Assembly (NCBI GenBank): GCA_029255685.2
Contig: CM055314.2
Span: 71,684,815 to 71,748,814, forward strand
Direction of reading: 5' to 3'
Source of the DNA: Silene conica
Lineage: Eukaryota; Streptophyta; Magnoliopsida; Caryophyllales; Caryophyllaceae
DNA length: 64,000 nucleotides
The notes under the pieces were generated by a model, which made no database searches, was not told where the DNA came from, and worked only from the letters and a program-made list of their open reading frames with translations. Below, piece by piece: positions 12,037-23,334 of the stretch; the stretch's first letter is position 1; each line of letters opens with the position of its first letter. The translations under genes and the position numbers were made by a program.

Positions 12037-12037
12037 G
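11401..12037 (+). pseudogene. LINE 3' end: carboxy-terminal fragment and A-rich tail
   Basis: Two overlapping frames (11401-11673 and 11645-11929) encode adjoining pieces of one protein: WDRGRDVCVDLVGSSPLTQ, then YGFLPFSFFSLEKLGEDVV and a terminal FSRLSFAIAKGVGAQLVSR. I recognise this as the carboxy-terminal domain often predicted at the end of plant LINE-type reverse transcriptases. A frameshift separates the halves. After the stop a 3' tail of A-rich and ataataata units runs to 12037, as expected for a 5'-truncated non-LTR insertion. Confidence 0.65.
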
Positions 12038-12105
12038 TTACTCTCTTCTTACCAATTATAGTGCTCACTATAATGGTCGTATCTGGATTTTTATGGAAGG
12101 CTGCC
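12038..12105 (+). pseudogene. LINE endonuclease fragment, left half (split by element D)
   Basis: Translation gives NYSAHYNGRIWI followed, after a one-base shift, by a short LWKAA-like tail. The next expected residues of the AP-endonuclease domain (HVNVVVVGLNGQ) are found on the opposite strand starting at 36693. The shared five bases ctgcc at 12101-12105 and ggcag at 36689-36693 are the duplicated target of element D. So this is the amino-terminal side of the LINE at 34597-36693. Confidence 0.75.
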
Positions 12106-12394
12106 TGATGCCCGTCGTTGAGGGTACCAAAGATAAATTATAATTCCTAAACTTAAACTATCGATAGTGAAAGTCAGGGTCGAACCACAGAGAGGTGGGG
12201 AATGTTTATTGTTTGATGTCAATGTTTAAGGTAACAATTTGGGGGTTTTGAATTGATGATCACTAAGTCTAAGAAAATAAAAATAGAAATAAAACAAGTA
12301 AATAAAGATGAGAGTAAAACTATAATAAAAGAGATGCTAGGATGATCGGGAACAAATAGCTAAGGTAATATAAATCCTAAGGTCAACATGTATT

Positions 12395-12905
12395 CACTAC
12401 AACAAAATGGCACTTGCGCCACGATTTATGCCACGGGAATTCATAATTCGTGACCTAAATTTGCTTAGTCACGGGAAAAAAAGTCCCATTCCTTCAAAAT
12501 TAATTGGTAAAAAAATTGATGTCACGGGAAAATATATTCGTGACAAATAATTGTTTTTAGTCACGAATTAAGCCATGACCGTGGCTAACAAATGCGTTTA
12601 GTCACGCATCAAGTCACGAACGTGGCTAATAATTATATTTAGCCACAACGTCGTGGCTAATTATGATTTATTGTCACAGGTAAGTTAACCGTGACTAATT
12701 AGTGTGCTTAGCCACACTGAATTCTTAACGTGGCTAATTATGATTTATTGTCACAGCTAAATTATCCGTGACTATATTGCTCTTAGCCACCCACTGAATT
12801 CTTACCGTGGCTAATTGTGATTTATTATCACAAGTAAATTACCCGTGACTAATTATTGCTCTTAGCTACACACTGGATTTTTACCGTGATTAATATTTTT
12901 GATAT
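12395..12905. repeat. CACTA left terminus and subterminal repeat array
   Basis: After the 29-bp terminal repeat come many copies, in both orientations, of cgtgactaa / ttagccacg / gtcacggg words spaced about 20-40 bp. Such arrays are where CACTA transposases bind. Confidence 0.88.
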
Positions 12906-13089
12906 GATAACAAATAATAGTACAAAATTATTAGTGCAACATGGTGTGTACTATGACATCAAGACGATTGCGCCGTATTATTGCGAGATGTGAACAATAT
13001 CCGTACTTAATGTTCTTCACTATTGACGTAAATGATCTTATTATGATTATTCTTATTATTGGACGTAAATGATCTTATTATGATTACAC

Positions 13090-13310
13090 TAGTACATGAC
13101 TTTAGGCATGGACAAGTGACAACGGTCATTAAATATAACTGTTGCCTATTAGAAAAGGCAATGGTTGTTAACAAGGACCGTTGCCAAATATAGAAAAATC
13201 ACTCACACGACAATGATTTACTCAAAAACCGTTGCCATATATATTTTTCGTATATAATTAAGGCAACGGTTTTATATTAACCGTTCCCATTTAATAAAAT
13301 AAAATTTACC
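13090..13310. repeat. First copy of a 210-bp repeat with ggcaacggt motifs
   Basis: It begins catgactttaggcatgg and contains several accgttgcc / ggcaacggt words in both orientations. A second copy lies at 13870-14090. The motif resembles the subterminal array of another CACTA family. Confidence 0.75.
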
Positions 13311-13869
13311 AGCTATCAGCCTAGAAAATTCAATTCGCTGAAACTCTCCCATTTTCATTTCTTACGGTTCTCACATACATCTTAGTTTTTCGCACATCGA
13401 TTATCTTCAATACCAGCTCTTCAACTTGTGCGCGAATTCAATGGTTGTTCTGTAATGTCGACAACCCCGTCTACCCACAGGTTAGTCCTTAATGTCTTTG
13501 AACAAGCTTTTTTTTCATATTCAAATTTAATTTCTAGGGTTTTGCTTTTATTTCCATTATAGTTGTTCATATGATCGGGATAAATCTCCCTATCTCCTAG
13601 ATAAGCGGCATCCAATTTAATTGATTCACCAGTGAAAGTTTACATCTCCGAAAATAGATTGGTGACTATCATCAGTGTGCCAGATGGCTTGATACAAATA
13701 TTCAGGAATGCTTTAATTATTCAAGAATTTAGGAAAGCAGAGTAACTATATTCCAAGCAATATTCAGGAATTCAGGAAAGCAATTTCTTCGATCCCTAAT
13801 TTTTAGGTATTTTTCTTCATTTTTTCGATTTGTGTTCTTAATTAGCATTTGTTACCATTAGTACAGAAA
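13311..13869. other. Unassigned segment, possibly a captured 5' exon
   Basis: CT-rich leader-like sequence (about 13330-13440) is followed by a possible exon end with the splice-donor-like acccacaggttagt near 13475-13490. Short duplicated caggaat phrases follow at 13700-13780. No protein is recognised. Confidence 0.25.
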
Positions 13870-14090
13870 TGACTTTAGGCATGGATAAATGACAACGGTC
13901 ATTAAAAATAACCGTTGCCTATTAGAAAAGGCAACGGTTGTTAACAACGACCGTTTCCAAATACAGAGAAAAAACTCATACGGCAGCGGTTAACTTAGAA
14001 ATCGTTGCCATATGTATTTTTTGTACATAATTAAGGTAACGGTCTTGCATTCACCGTTGCCGTTTATTAAAATAAAATTTGGCGCAAAAA
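13870..14090. repeat. Second copy of the ggcaacggt-rich repeat
   Basis: It matches 13090-13310 with scattered differences, in the same orientation. Together the two copies bracket 560 bp, as if they were the termini of a small element. Confidence 0.75.
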
Positions 14091-14199
14091 CATGTAATTT
14101 TGGCGCTATGTGCATATATATTATCTAAACACGTGTTAATTATTACTCGTATTCCAAAATCATCGCATATTTAATTACTTATTAACTAATAATACCTTA

Positions 14200-14206
14200 T
14201 ACTAAA

Positions 14207-14242
<36 letters not shown>

Positions 14243-14274
14243 ATATATATGTATATATGTATATATATATGTAT
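14200..14274. repeat. TA-rich microsatellite
   Basis: Alternating tatatata and gtatatatgta runs. The same pattern resumes at 14664-14704, so the MITE between them inserted into a TA microsatellite. Confidence 0.9.
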
Positions 14275-14663
14275 AGACTTGAGATCCGGTGAGAACCACC
14301 TTACAATGAGAACTTTGTGAGAACTCTACCTTACGGACTTTTTTACCGAAAATTAATGACATATTTGGATTCGGCATGACATTTTATAGCTAGAGAACAT
14401 ATTTCTTGGTCTAGAAAATAAATACTAGTGACGGAAATCAAGGTGAGATACATTTTATTTATTTGCATGCACGTACTATCTATTTTTTCGTATCTATCAT
14501 TTTTCCGCCACTAGTATTTATTTACTAGAACAAGAAATATGTTCTCTGGACATAAAATTCCATGCCGAATCCAATTATGTCATTAATTTTTTAAAAAAAA
14601 CTCCGTAAGGAAGAGTTCTCACCGGTTTTCATTGTAAGGTGGTTCTCACCGGATCCCAACCCT
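14275..14663. mobile_element. Foldback MITE inserted in a TA microsatellite
   Basis: The left end gagatccggtgagaaccacc is mirrored by the right end ggtggttctcaccggatccc. The inner arms also pair (actagtgacgg against ccgccactagt, and ggattcggcatga against catgccgaatcc), so nearly the whole element folds into a hairpin. No coding capacity. Confidence 0.8.
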
Positions 14664-15714
14664 GTATGTATATATGTATATATATATGTATATATGTATA
14701 TATGAAAATAATAAAACTATATAATTTAAAAAGAAAAAAAGAAAAGGAAAGGAAAATTGAAGACGGTGTTCCAACTCTGAATCAATCAATATATATACTT
14801 AAAAGAGGAACTTTTCGAGCGATGTGATTGGTTCAAGTTTTGTGAATTATTTAAGTTATAATTATGAGAATTGAAAAACAATTTATTTAATTGACTATTA
14901 TCTTAGATGATTAAAATTTGAGAATTGACCAACCATAAATTAATTAAGTAATTAGATATACTTTACAACTAATAATAATAAAATAAGTAGCTAATAGATA
15001 GAATTTACAACTGGTTAGAATTATAAAATAAAAGAAGACAAGTGCGACTCAAACACGTCACCTATTATATTAGGGAGTATATATATTTGCATCAGTATTT
15101 ATTCGTCTTTCCAATGTTTTTGCTTTGATTTTAATTTCTTTATATTGTTTCCATCTTATATATTTGTTTTCTTTATCATTTTTACACATATGTATACTAA
15201 CTACTTTATGTTTTTGCTACGGAATTTTTTTTCAGGACAATAGTCGACAATTCGGCACGCTTGAAATGACTATAAGAAGCCTAGCTACTAGAGATATAAG
15301 AGGTTATTAACTTATTATAGTCTTGAAAATTACCGTACCTTTGAATCTTTGATATGATCTAATTAATAGAAAATCATTACATTGGTATTTAAGAAATTCT
15401 TATGCACGTGGGATTAATTCAAGAGCCAAACATAAAAGTTAATTTCAAGCAATATTACTGCAAGAATTTGATCAACAATAATATAATAGGTTATATAATT
15501 TTGAATGTATTAGAATTCTAGCTGCGCAATTACACAATATCTATTTGAGTGTGATACAAAGTCTAATTATATATGTAAAGACTCTTTTGTATTATGACCT
15601 CGACCTTACCACAATATTGTGTTTGTTATTATATTATTCCTATATATTTAAGCAAAAAGTATTTCTCCAATATTGATAACAGAAAACATTACCTGGCCAG
15701 CGGTCGGGCGTGAA

Positions 15715-16390
15715 CTTAAGTATATAAATAAAAATATAATTAAATATATAGTAATAAAAAATCAGTTGGATAATTATTGTTTTTAGAGCGATTATCTTGG
15801 ATATTACTTTGTAAAAATAAATTAATTATATAAATAAAGAGATAATTAAATTAAATAGTAATAAAATATCGGTTGGATAATAATTGAATTAGTTAACAAA
15901 ATAATTGATTTCATTAGCAATTATTTTAGAGCAATTTCATTGGCTATTACTTTAATATATAGTAATGTTTTTAGAGCGATTAAATTGGTTATTACTTTGT
16001 TTAAATAAATTAAGTATATAAATAAAAAGATAATAAAATAGTAATAAAATATCAGTTGGATAATAATTGAATTAATTAATAAAATAATTGATTTCATTAA
16101 CTATTGTTTTAGAGCAATAATTTCATTGGCTATTACTTTAATTAAATAAATTAAGTATATAAATAAAAAAATAATTAAATGGTAATAAAATATCAGTTGG
16201 ATAATTATTGTTTTTAGAGCGATTACTTCGACTATTACTTTGCTTAAATAAATTAAGTACATAAATAAAAAATATAATTAAATAGTAATAAAATATCAGT
16301 TGGGTAATTATTGAATTATTTAATATAAATTGACTGTAAACTATTGAATTATTAAATAAAATAATTGATTTTAAACTAAGCGTTTTGGCT
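15715..16390. repeat. Tandem AT-rich repeat, units of about 110-150 bp
   Basis: Four to five imperfect units share the order aattaagtatataaataaaaa, aatagtaataaaatatc, agttggataat and tttagagcgatt. Units vary in length because parts are missing. Confidence 0.75.
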
Positions 16391-16453
16391 ACCGTAGAGT
16401 TATAGGGATTAAGGAGACTTTGAGATATAAGCTAGCCACTTTCGATATAATAT

Positions 16454-16553
16454 AGTACTTCCTCCATTTTTATATAATGTACCCATTTTATTAAAATACT
16501 ACACTCATATATTCAACAAATGGGAACATTATATAAAAACGGAGGATAGTACC
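16454..16553. mobile_element. Stowaway-like MITE, about 100 bp
   Basis: The ends tagtacttcctccattttta and, inverted, gtactatcctccgttttta face each other. The two inner arms (tatataatgt and acattatata) also pair. Short, AT-rich and TA-flanked. Confidence 0.6.
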
Positions 16554-16644
16554 TTTTTTTAATAAAACAAAATTATTTTATAACAACATGATCCATTTGG
16601 AGTAAAACATTAGCTTCGTATTTTTGTCAATGGAATTTTGTTTT

Positions 16645-18175
16645 GACAAATACGAGCTACGGAATGCAAACACAAGAGAATCAGAAACTAGAAAGTACGA
16701 GCACAAACAATGCGAGTTATTAACATAAGAATACGAGCTAATATAAAAAGAATACGAACTATTAAGCTAAGAATACGAGCTAATGTAAAAACAATACGTT
16801 CTATTAAGATAAGACGGGCTTTAAAATATGAGCACAAATGAATACGAGCTAATGAAAAAACAATACGAGCTATTAACATATTACGAGCTTTAAAATATGA
16901 GGACAAATGAATACGAATATGAGATTAAAAGGATCACGGGCTTAAATATACAAGCACCTAAAAATAAATTTGTTAAAATTTTATGAAGATAACGATAGTA
17001 AGCCAACGTGAATACATGATTCTTGATCATATAAATACAATGTCTTAATAATAAATCTGGTAATACGGATAATATTTGACATGTTACAATCCGTCACAAA
17101 GAAGATAATGAAGAAGATAATGAAGGATAAAATATAGGAATATAGGAGAAAAGAAAAAGAATTTATTTTGGTTTGCTTTTAAATAGGGATGTAATTAAAT
17201 ACTTAAATGCTAAATTATATCTACGAGCTACGGAATACAAACACATAAGAATATGAGCTAATGTAAAAAAGAGTATGAGTTTAAGAGAATCACGAACTAA
17301 AAAATACGAGCACAAAATAATGCGAGTTATTAACCTAAGAATACGAGCTAATATAAAAAAGAATACGAACTATTAGGAGCTAATGTAAAAACAATACGAT
17401 CTATTAAGAAAAGACGGGCTTTAAAATACGAGCACAAATGAATACGAGCTAATGAAAAAACAATACGAGCTATTAACATAAGACGAGCTTTAAAATATGA
17501 GCACAAATGAATATATACGAATATGAGATTAAAAGGATCACGGACTTAAATATACAAGCACATAAGAATACAGCCTATTAATATGATAATACGAGCTAAT
17601 ATAAACAGAATACGAAAACACGAGCTAATTGAAACACTTCTCGAGCTAAAAAAGTAGAACCAGATTTGCAATATGTCAAATTTCATGATATAATAGGCAC
17701 TTAAAATTATGAGGTATAATTAAAAGAATACGAGCTACAAAATACGAATATATAAGAAATATGAGCTAATGTCAAATGAATAAGAACTTAATACGGGCAC
17801 TATTAATGTAAGAATGCGAGCTAATAGAAATATTAAACTAAGAATACGAGCTAATGTAAAAAAATACGAGCTATTAAGATAACAATACGAGCTAATGTAA
17901 AAAAAACATACGAGCATATTAGAGGATCAAGAACTTACAAATACGAGCATATAAGAATACGGGTTAATACAATAAGAATATGAGTCAATGTAAGAAGCAT
18001 ACGGTCTAATAAGATAAGAATACGAGCTATTAAGATAAGAATACGAGCTAATGTAAAAATTATACGGGCTAATAACATAAGAATACAAGCTATTAAGATA
18101 AGAATATGAGCTAAGGTAACAAGAATATGATCTATGGTAAAAAAATACGAGTTAATATTGAAAGAATACGAGCTT
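16645..18175. repeat. 1.5-kb array of degenerate TACGAGCTAAT repeats
   Basis: Dozens of copies of (a)atacgagct(a)att occur every 20-30 bp, separated by a-rich linkers such as gtaaaaaga or attaagataag. A larger duplication is superimposed: 16693-16960 and 17301-17565 match almost throughout. No protein reading frame. Confidence 0.85.
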
Positions 18176-18303
18176 CAACTATCTTCATATATTAGAAATA
18201 TTGGATAAAAAATTTCTTCAAGATGATGCTCAAATAAAAAAAAGTATAAAAGTTATTATAAAAATACATGTGCTTAAAATAATATTTTGACAGTGATGCG
18301 TAA

Positions 18304-19795
18304 TGATGCGTGTCTATTTTATGATGTTTTTCATCTATTTTTACACGCATTTTGTCGCTCATTTACTATGTTTTAGCATTTATTTCCCAACAATTGTCTA
18401 CTTTCGTATTTTTATGCTCTTTTGCAGATTTATGCGGAAAAGGGACGATTTTATACCAAATTTATGCCCTCGGGACTTTTCATGACTAAGGATAAGAAGG
18501 AACGAAGCTTAGCGCACATTTCAAGGCCTGAAGATAACTTTTACAAGCAAAGAATCGATCTTCGATGTTGCAGCCTGTTTCAAATGGTTATATCTCGAGT
18601 TCTAGAGCTGATAATGGAGTGATTCCAGTTGGAGGTGATAGCTTATCCTCTTAGCTTTCCAACGCCGCAAGAATCGCTTGATTACGATAAGTAACGAAGA
18701 AATGGCGGCTGTTTTAAGATCGATGCGCGCTGCAGTCCCGACAGTTGGTCGACCGACCAACAAAGTAGGTCGACCGACCAGGTGCCTATTGGAAAAGCCC
18801 AGAATTTGCCTGAAGCCCAGAAATTGCATAAAATCCGTAAAGCGGTCGACCGACCCAAAATATTGGTCGACCGACCACAGCACCGACCCAGAAGTTTCCG
18901 CGAAGCCCATTAAAGTATTTAGGTCATTAGGAAACTCTTTATTTCTGCCTATTTAAGCCAAATTTCGTAATTAGGGTTAATTATTCAAATTTCCATCAAG
19001 TTCTTAATCTAGTTTTCTATCATAGAATTATAATCAAGTCCTAATAGAGAGAAGCATCCTAGTTTAGAGAAAAACTCCATAGCTTTAGAGAATATTTTCC
19101 AAGTTTCAATATTTGTTCTTGAATTCCAATTAAGCTTGTAAGTTTGCTACAATTAATCTTTCTTGTTGCAATTAATCTTTAATCATGTTATCTCCTTTAA
19201 TGTTCTTGATTCTTGTTATTGTTAGTTTTACAATTGAGATTATGCATAGCTAATTCTTGTGATTAGGAATTAGGGAACCATGGTAAAAACTTAATTTTGA
19301 TAGTTTTATGATTAAATTACCAATCCCCCATTGTTGTTGGTAAACTAATTCTTTTAGATTGAAAGATTGTTAGGATTAGTTTAACAACAACTTTGGGATT
19401 GCCCTTGAACGAAAGTTTAGTGCTTTTCTAGGAACCCTAAGACCGTAAGGATTGGGTAGAATATTGACCTAAAGGTTTATTCTTTGTTCCTTGGGATTGT
19501 GTTATTTGATTATTTTACCTTTCATTAACTTGTTTTAACCATGGGGAACCGAAGTTCCTAATCTCCTTTTCATCTTATTTTAATTTCCTTTATTATTATT
19601 GCATGTTTAGATTAATGTTCTTTATAACTTTCATGTTTATTCCTATTTTTATTATTGTTCCAGTAAATATGAGTAGGTAAATTTCATATGTTAGGATGTA
19701 GGGAGTAAATATGCATAGGTAGTATAATTCCCGAATCTATTGTTAAGGTTAGGAATTATAAATTTTATCTTTGGTACCCTCAACGACGGGCATCA
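18304..19795 (+). repeat. 5' LTR of element A (1492 bp)
   Basis: Starts TGATGCGTGTC and ends ACGGGCATCA. The first 700 bp match the 3' LTR with about eight differences by eye. After about 19007 the two LTRs have different middle sections and come together again near 19590. It carries two motif pairs (18747/18768 and 18844/18865) but lacks the third pair present in the 3' LTR. Confidence 0.9.
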
Positions 19796-19800
19796 AATTT

Positions 19801-19818
19801 TGGCGCCGTTGCCGGGGA
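19801..19818 (+). promoter_or_regulatory. Primer-binding site, tRNA-Asp type
   Basis: TGGCGCCGTTGCCGGGGA, five bases after the LTR end. This site is typical of the Athila/Tat-Ogre branch of plant gypsy elements. Confidence 0.9.
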
Positions 19819-19972
19819 GACGGTATAATTTTGTTTGTTAATTTTTAGTTTATTTTTCTTGTCTTAAGGAACTTAGGTTCCTTAAGACCGTTTCTTACCT
19901 TTTCTTCTAGTTTTGTTTTAGAAGACAGGTTTTTGAGAGGAAGACTTGAGTACTCTCAGTGCTATTGCGATC

Positions 19973-21301
19973 ATGGTTACTGCGTCTGAGTTAGAAGCAT
20001 TTTTTTCGGAAATAAATAAGAAACAAGATGCAGTTATGAAGAATATTGAAATCCAATTAGCAATCATAGCTAATCAGATTGCTAGCTCTCCAGTTGGTTG
20101 TAAGAGTTCCAAAGAGACATTAAATGCTATAGATCTCAGGAGTGGTCGTGCTTATGAGGGACCAACCCCAAAGGATGATGATGCCAAAGTTCAGGACGAA
20201 GAAATCGATCCCGTGCACAGGACAGGAGGTCGACCGACCACAACATCAGGTCGACCGACCCCGACGCCTGACGTGAGATCAGTTTCTACAGACCAGAAAA
20301 ATTCCGATAATACAGAAGTCGGTCGACCGACCACTGTACCAGGTCGACCGACCAGGGTTCCTGAGCAGATTGTGGATTCACCTCCTAAGCTACCTGACTC
20401 TCCTCTCGTCAATGACTCAACGGAGATTCTGAAGTTAAAAGAGCCACGGCTTGCCGATTCCGCGACAAGCATTGTGGTCCCGTGTCCGTATCAATTGGAG
20501 AAATTAATGTTGGAGCATCAGTCCAAAAAAATCTTGGAGAGGTATGAGGGCGTTGATATTAGTAACCCAGATATTTCTGTCAAGTGTGATCCCATCACAC
20601 CCATTACTAAAGAGTCGCTCATTCTTAGGGATGAGAATGATAGGTTACTTGATTCCCTCTCCCTCCCCGTTGATGATACTAACTTGGATCTAGAAACAAC
20701 CAATGAGTTAGACTTTCACCCCTTGACTGACCAACCTATTTTTATAGGTATTAGTGACGAACATGTTCCTAATATGATTGAACCCTCTGTTGATGAACCT
20801 TGTTTTTTGCAGGATTCATTTATTGACATTCCTGATGTTTTTAATAATATTAGTGAATGTTCTATGCAAGGATCCTTTTCAAAGGATCCTTCGGAGGCTT
20901 TGATGTGTTTTGAGGCATGTGCAGGTGAATCTCTTGCTCAAAAGGCTGATTTGGATGCTCCAGAAATTGCGACACTAGTGATAGAGTCTATAAGCAGTAG
21001 GAAGAGAGATGTTCTCGATCGAGTAGTACCACTTACTCGATCAAATGCTGTAGAGAACGAGGTCACTCAAACAAGTGATCATTTGGCTGAAGAAAAGAGC
21101 CCTAAGAAGAAGAAGCCGAGGAAGGTGTCGACCTACGACTTGGGAGTCGACAACCACGGGAGATGGATGGCTAAAGCTATGGATGATGACCCACCTATCT
21201 ACATGGTGGAGAGAAACTCATCTACCCAAATCACCATAGCTGAAGGAGTAGCCTATAGTCAGAGCCCTTGGTCAAAGAAACGCCGAATCTTTCGCGGATG
21301 A
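19973..21301 (+). CDS. Gag-derived protein of non-autonomous element A
   Basis: I take the first ATG at 19973, giving 442 residues; the frame is open a little further upstream. The amino part (MVTASELEAFFSEINKK, then a segment ending LNAIDLRSGRAYEGP) matches the carboxy-terminal end of Athila-type gag, where a coiled stretch precedes an (A/L)RSGR-YEGP-like motif. The rest is acidic and low in complexity and is not recognised. The carboxy end (PWSKKRRIFRG) is similar in element D (34192). Four GGTCGACCGACC sites lie in frame and read GRPT each time (codons around 20228-20353), and a CTCGATCGAG pair lies at 21014/21036. There is no zinc knuckle and no enzyme domain. Confidence 0.7.
   Translation: MVTASELEAFFSEINKKQDAVMKNIEIQLAIIANQIASSPVGCKSSKETLNAIDLRSGRAYEGPTPKDDDAKVQDEEIDPVHRTGGRPTTTSGRPTPTPDVRSVSTDQKNSDNTEVGRPTTVPGRPTRVPEQIVDSPPKLPDSPLVNDSTEILKLKEPRLADSATSIVVPCPYQLEKLMLEHQSKKILERYEGVDISNPDISVKCDPITPITKESLILRDENDRLLDSLSLPVDDTNLDLETTNELDFHPLTDQPIFIGISDEHVPNMIEPSVDEPCFLQDSFIDIPDVFNNISECSMQGSFSKDPSEALMCFEACAGESLAQKADLDAPEIATLVIESISSRKRDVLDRVVPLTRSNAVENEVTQTSDHLAEEKSPKKKKPRKVSTYDLGVDNHGRWMAKAMDDDPPIYMVERNSSTQITIAEGVAYSQSPWSKKRRIFRG
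20228..20353. repeat. Two GGTCGACCGACC pairs inside the gag-like frame
   Basis: Sites start at 20228/20249 and 20321/20342, each pair 21 bp apart, hence in the same reading frame and both giving Gly-Arg-Pro-Thr. Spacers are acaacatca and actgtacca. Confidence 0.95.
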
Positions 21302-23334
21302 CTTCTTCTTTTTGCTCATTTCTGTTTTTCTTAAGACAATTTTTTTTTTGTTTTGCTAAGACTTTCGAGTTTGCTTTCTTTAAGTTTTTAGGACAACTTT
21401 TTCGTGTTTGCGTAGTTAAGACTTTTTGGACTTGTTCTGGGATCTCGCGCATTTGTTGGGCGCATATTTATTGCTTTTTCAGGTTTTACGAAGAAACGAA
21501 GACCGCTGTGCAGCAAAGGGGTCGACCGACCTATCATATGGGTCGGTCGACCTAGTCCCTGTAAATGCTGGAATTCCTGTAGTCTGCAGGAAGGTCGGTA
21601 GACCTGAAATATTGGTCGGTCGACCTCCCCGTCCGTCGCAGCCTGTTCTTTTTCTCTTCAGGAAATCGTGCAACCGTCTTGGGTACTTGAGTGGCACTGC
21701 TGGCCACCAAAACCTCCCAGCTTACGCTGGTTTGGGGAGGTTTTTCTCATGCGCTTCATAATCCAGTGAGTTCTTTCCAATTTTCCTTAGTTTTATTTTC
21801 CTTGCATCTTTCCTTTAATTTTCTGAAACCTTTACTTAGGCTAATGCACAATGGGGACATTGTGCGGGTTGGTTTGGGGAATGGTTTCGCGTCACATGCA
21901 TTACATTCTGTCACACGTTTATTGCATTTCCGTATTGCATTGTTCTTTTCTTTATTTTCCTTGCATATACAAGAAAAATACAAAAAAATGAAAAAAATTC
22001 AAAAATTCTAAAAAAATGCACGTTTATTTTAGCATATAGGTCGAGTTGGAACGAGAGTATTTCAAGGATGATTTTTGCTATCTTACATGTTTATGCCTTT
22101 ACCTTGCCTTGTCAACTTGTTTTAGTATGAAAGTCTTTTGCATATCTACGAGTTTTTGTCAATTTGTATATCTTGAGACTTGACTTATACCTTGGCGACC
22201 TACTATACATTCTAAGTTTTAGAGCTTTATTTCCTGGTTTCATTCTTAAACCAGTTGTCTAGGATGTGAGTAGTACTCCCCTTGGAACATGTTACATCAA
22301 TATGCATAAACATGAACTTGAATTGCTATATACTTGTTTTACTTTCTTGTTTTGTGAGTCTTGGTACGTGCATTTGGGATCCCTTTTCTCATATTTACCA
22401 ATAAGCTTCACATAGCCAAAATTGCCTTTTTATTCCCCCAAAACTACATCCCATACTTAGCCTACCCTTCCAAGCTAGTATTTGTGGTCTTTGGTTTATT
22501 TTGAGGCATCCTGGTTTGTATGCTATCATGAGCAAAAAGAGAAAAGAAAGAAGGAAAGCAAGAAAAGAAAGAAAAGAAAAAGAACAGAAAAATTCAGAAA
22601 AAGAAGGAAAGAAAAGGAAAACGGAAAAAGTCAAAACGTACAGAAAAGAGGTCGACCGACCACATATACAAGTCGGCCGACCAACTTGTCATTACCAGAT
22701 TCAAAATTTCGTTCCGGAAATTCCTTTCTTTTATATGTTATCACTCCCGTACCTCATTCAAAATATTTGGGAGTCCTTTCTTATATTCAATGTGAGAGTT
22801 GTGCCACAAAAGAGCACTTTCTTAATTTCAAGAGTTGTGAAATATGTTGATGGAAACCGGTTCTACTAGCTTGGCTACTAACCCCACAAATCCAAAAACA
22901 TCTTAACCACTTTTACCTTTTACCTCACATATCTTTCATTACCTCAATTGCATGTATCTGGGTCACTTAATGAGATTGTTATACGAAGTTGTAGAATTCT
23001 TGTTCATGTTAGATTGCAGGCATGTTTCCATGGGTCGCAGTTAGGTGAGTGTCATGACAAATTACTTCTTTCTATCTTTTACATATACTCACCCTTTTCT
23101 TCATGAGTGTCTCGAGCGTACCGCGAGAGTCCATGGTATAAAGTCTCTATAGTCTTTATTTTTGCAAGTCTGACAACACCATAATTCGTTTGCATGATTT
23201 AAATGCTTTCTCATTTTGTACTTAGCATTGGTTTAGGCTTACATGTAATTTCGCTCTGAGATTGAAATCGTTCCATTAGTTAAGATCGAGTCTATTTCTT
23301 GCTTGAGGGCAAGCAAGGTTTGGTTTGGGGAATT
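21302..23334 (+). mobile_element. Element A, 3' non-coding region and polypurine tract
   Basis: Two kilobases without a credible gene. It contains three motif pairs: 21520/21541, 21593/21614 and 22650/22671. It ends with the phrase gcttgagggcaagcaagg and a G-rich tract ttggggaatt immediately before the LTR. D (32152-34190, minus) and F (2852-4100, minus) have the same layout. Confidence 0.85.

Noticed and set aside
21268-22869. Several small frames rich in Gly-Arg-Pro-Thr or Ser-Thr-Asp repeats
   Set aside because: They are translations through the GGTCG motifs in the non-coding part of A and lack homology beyond the motif.
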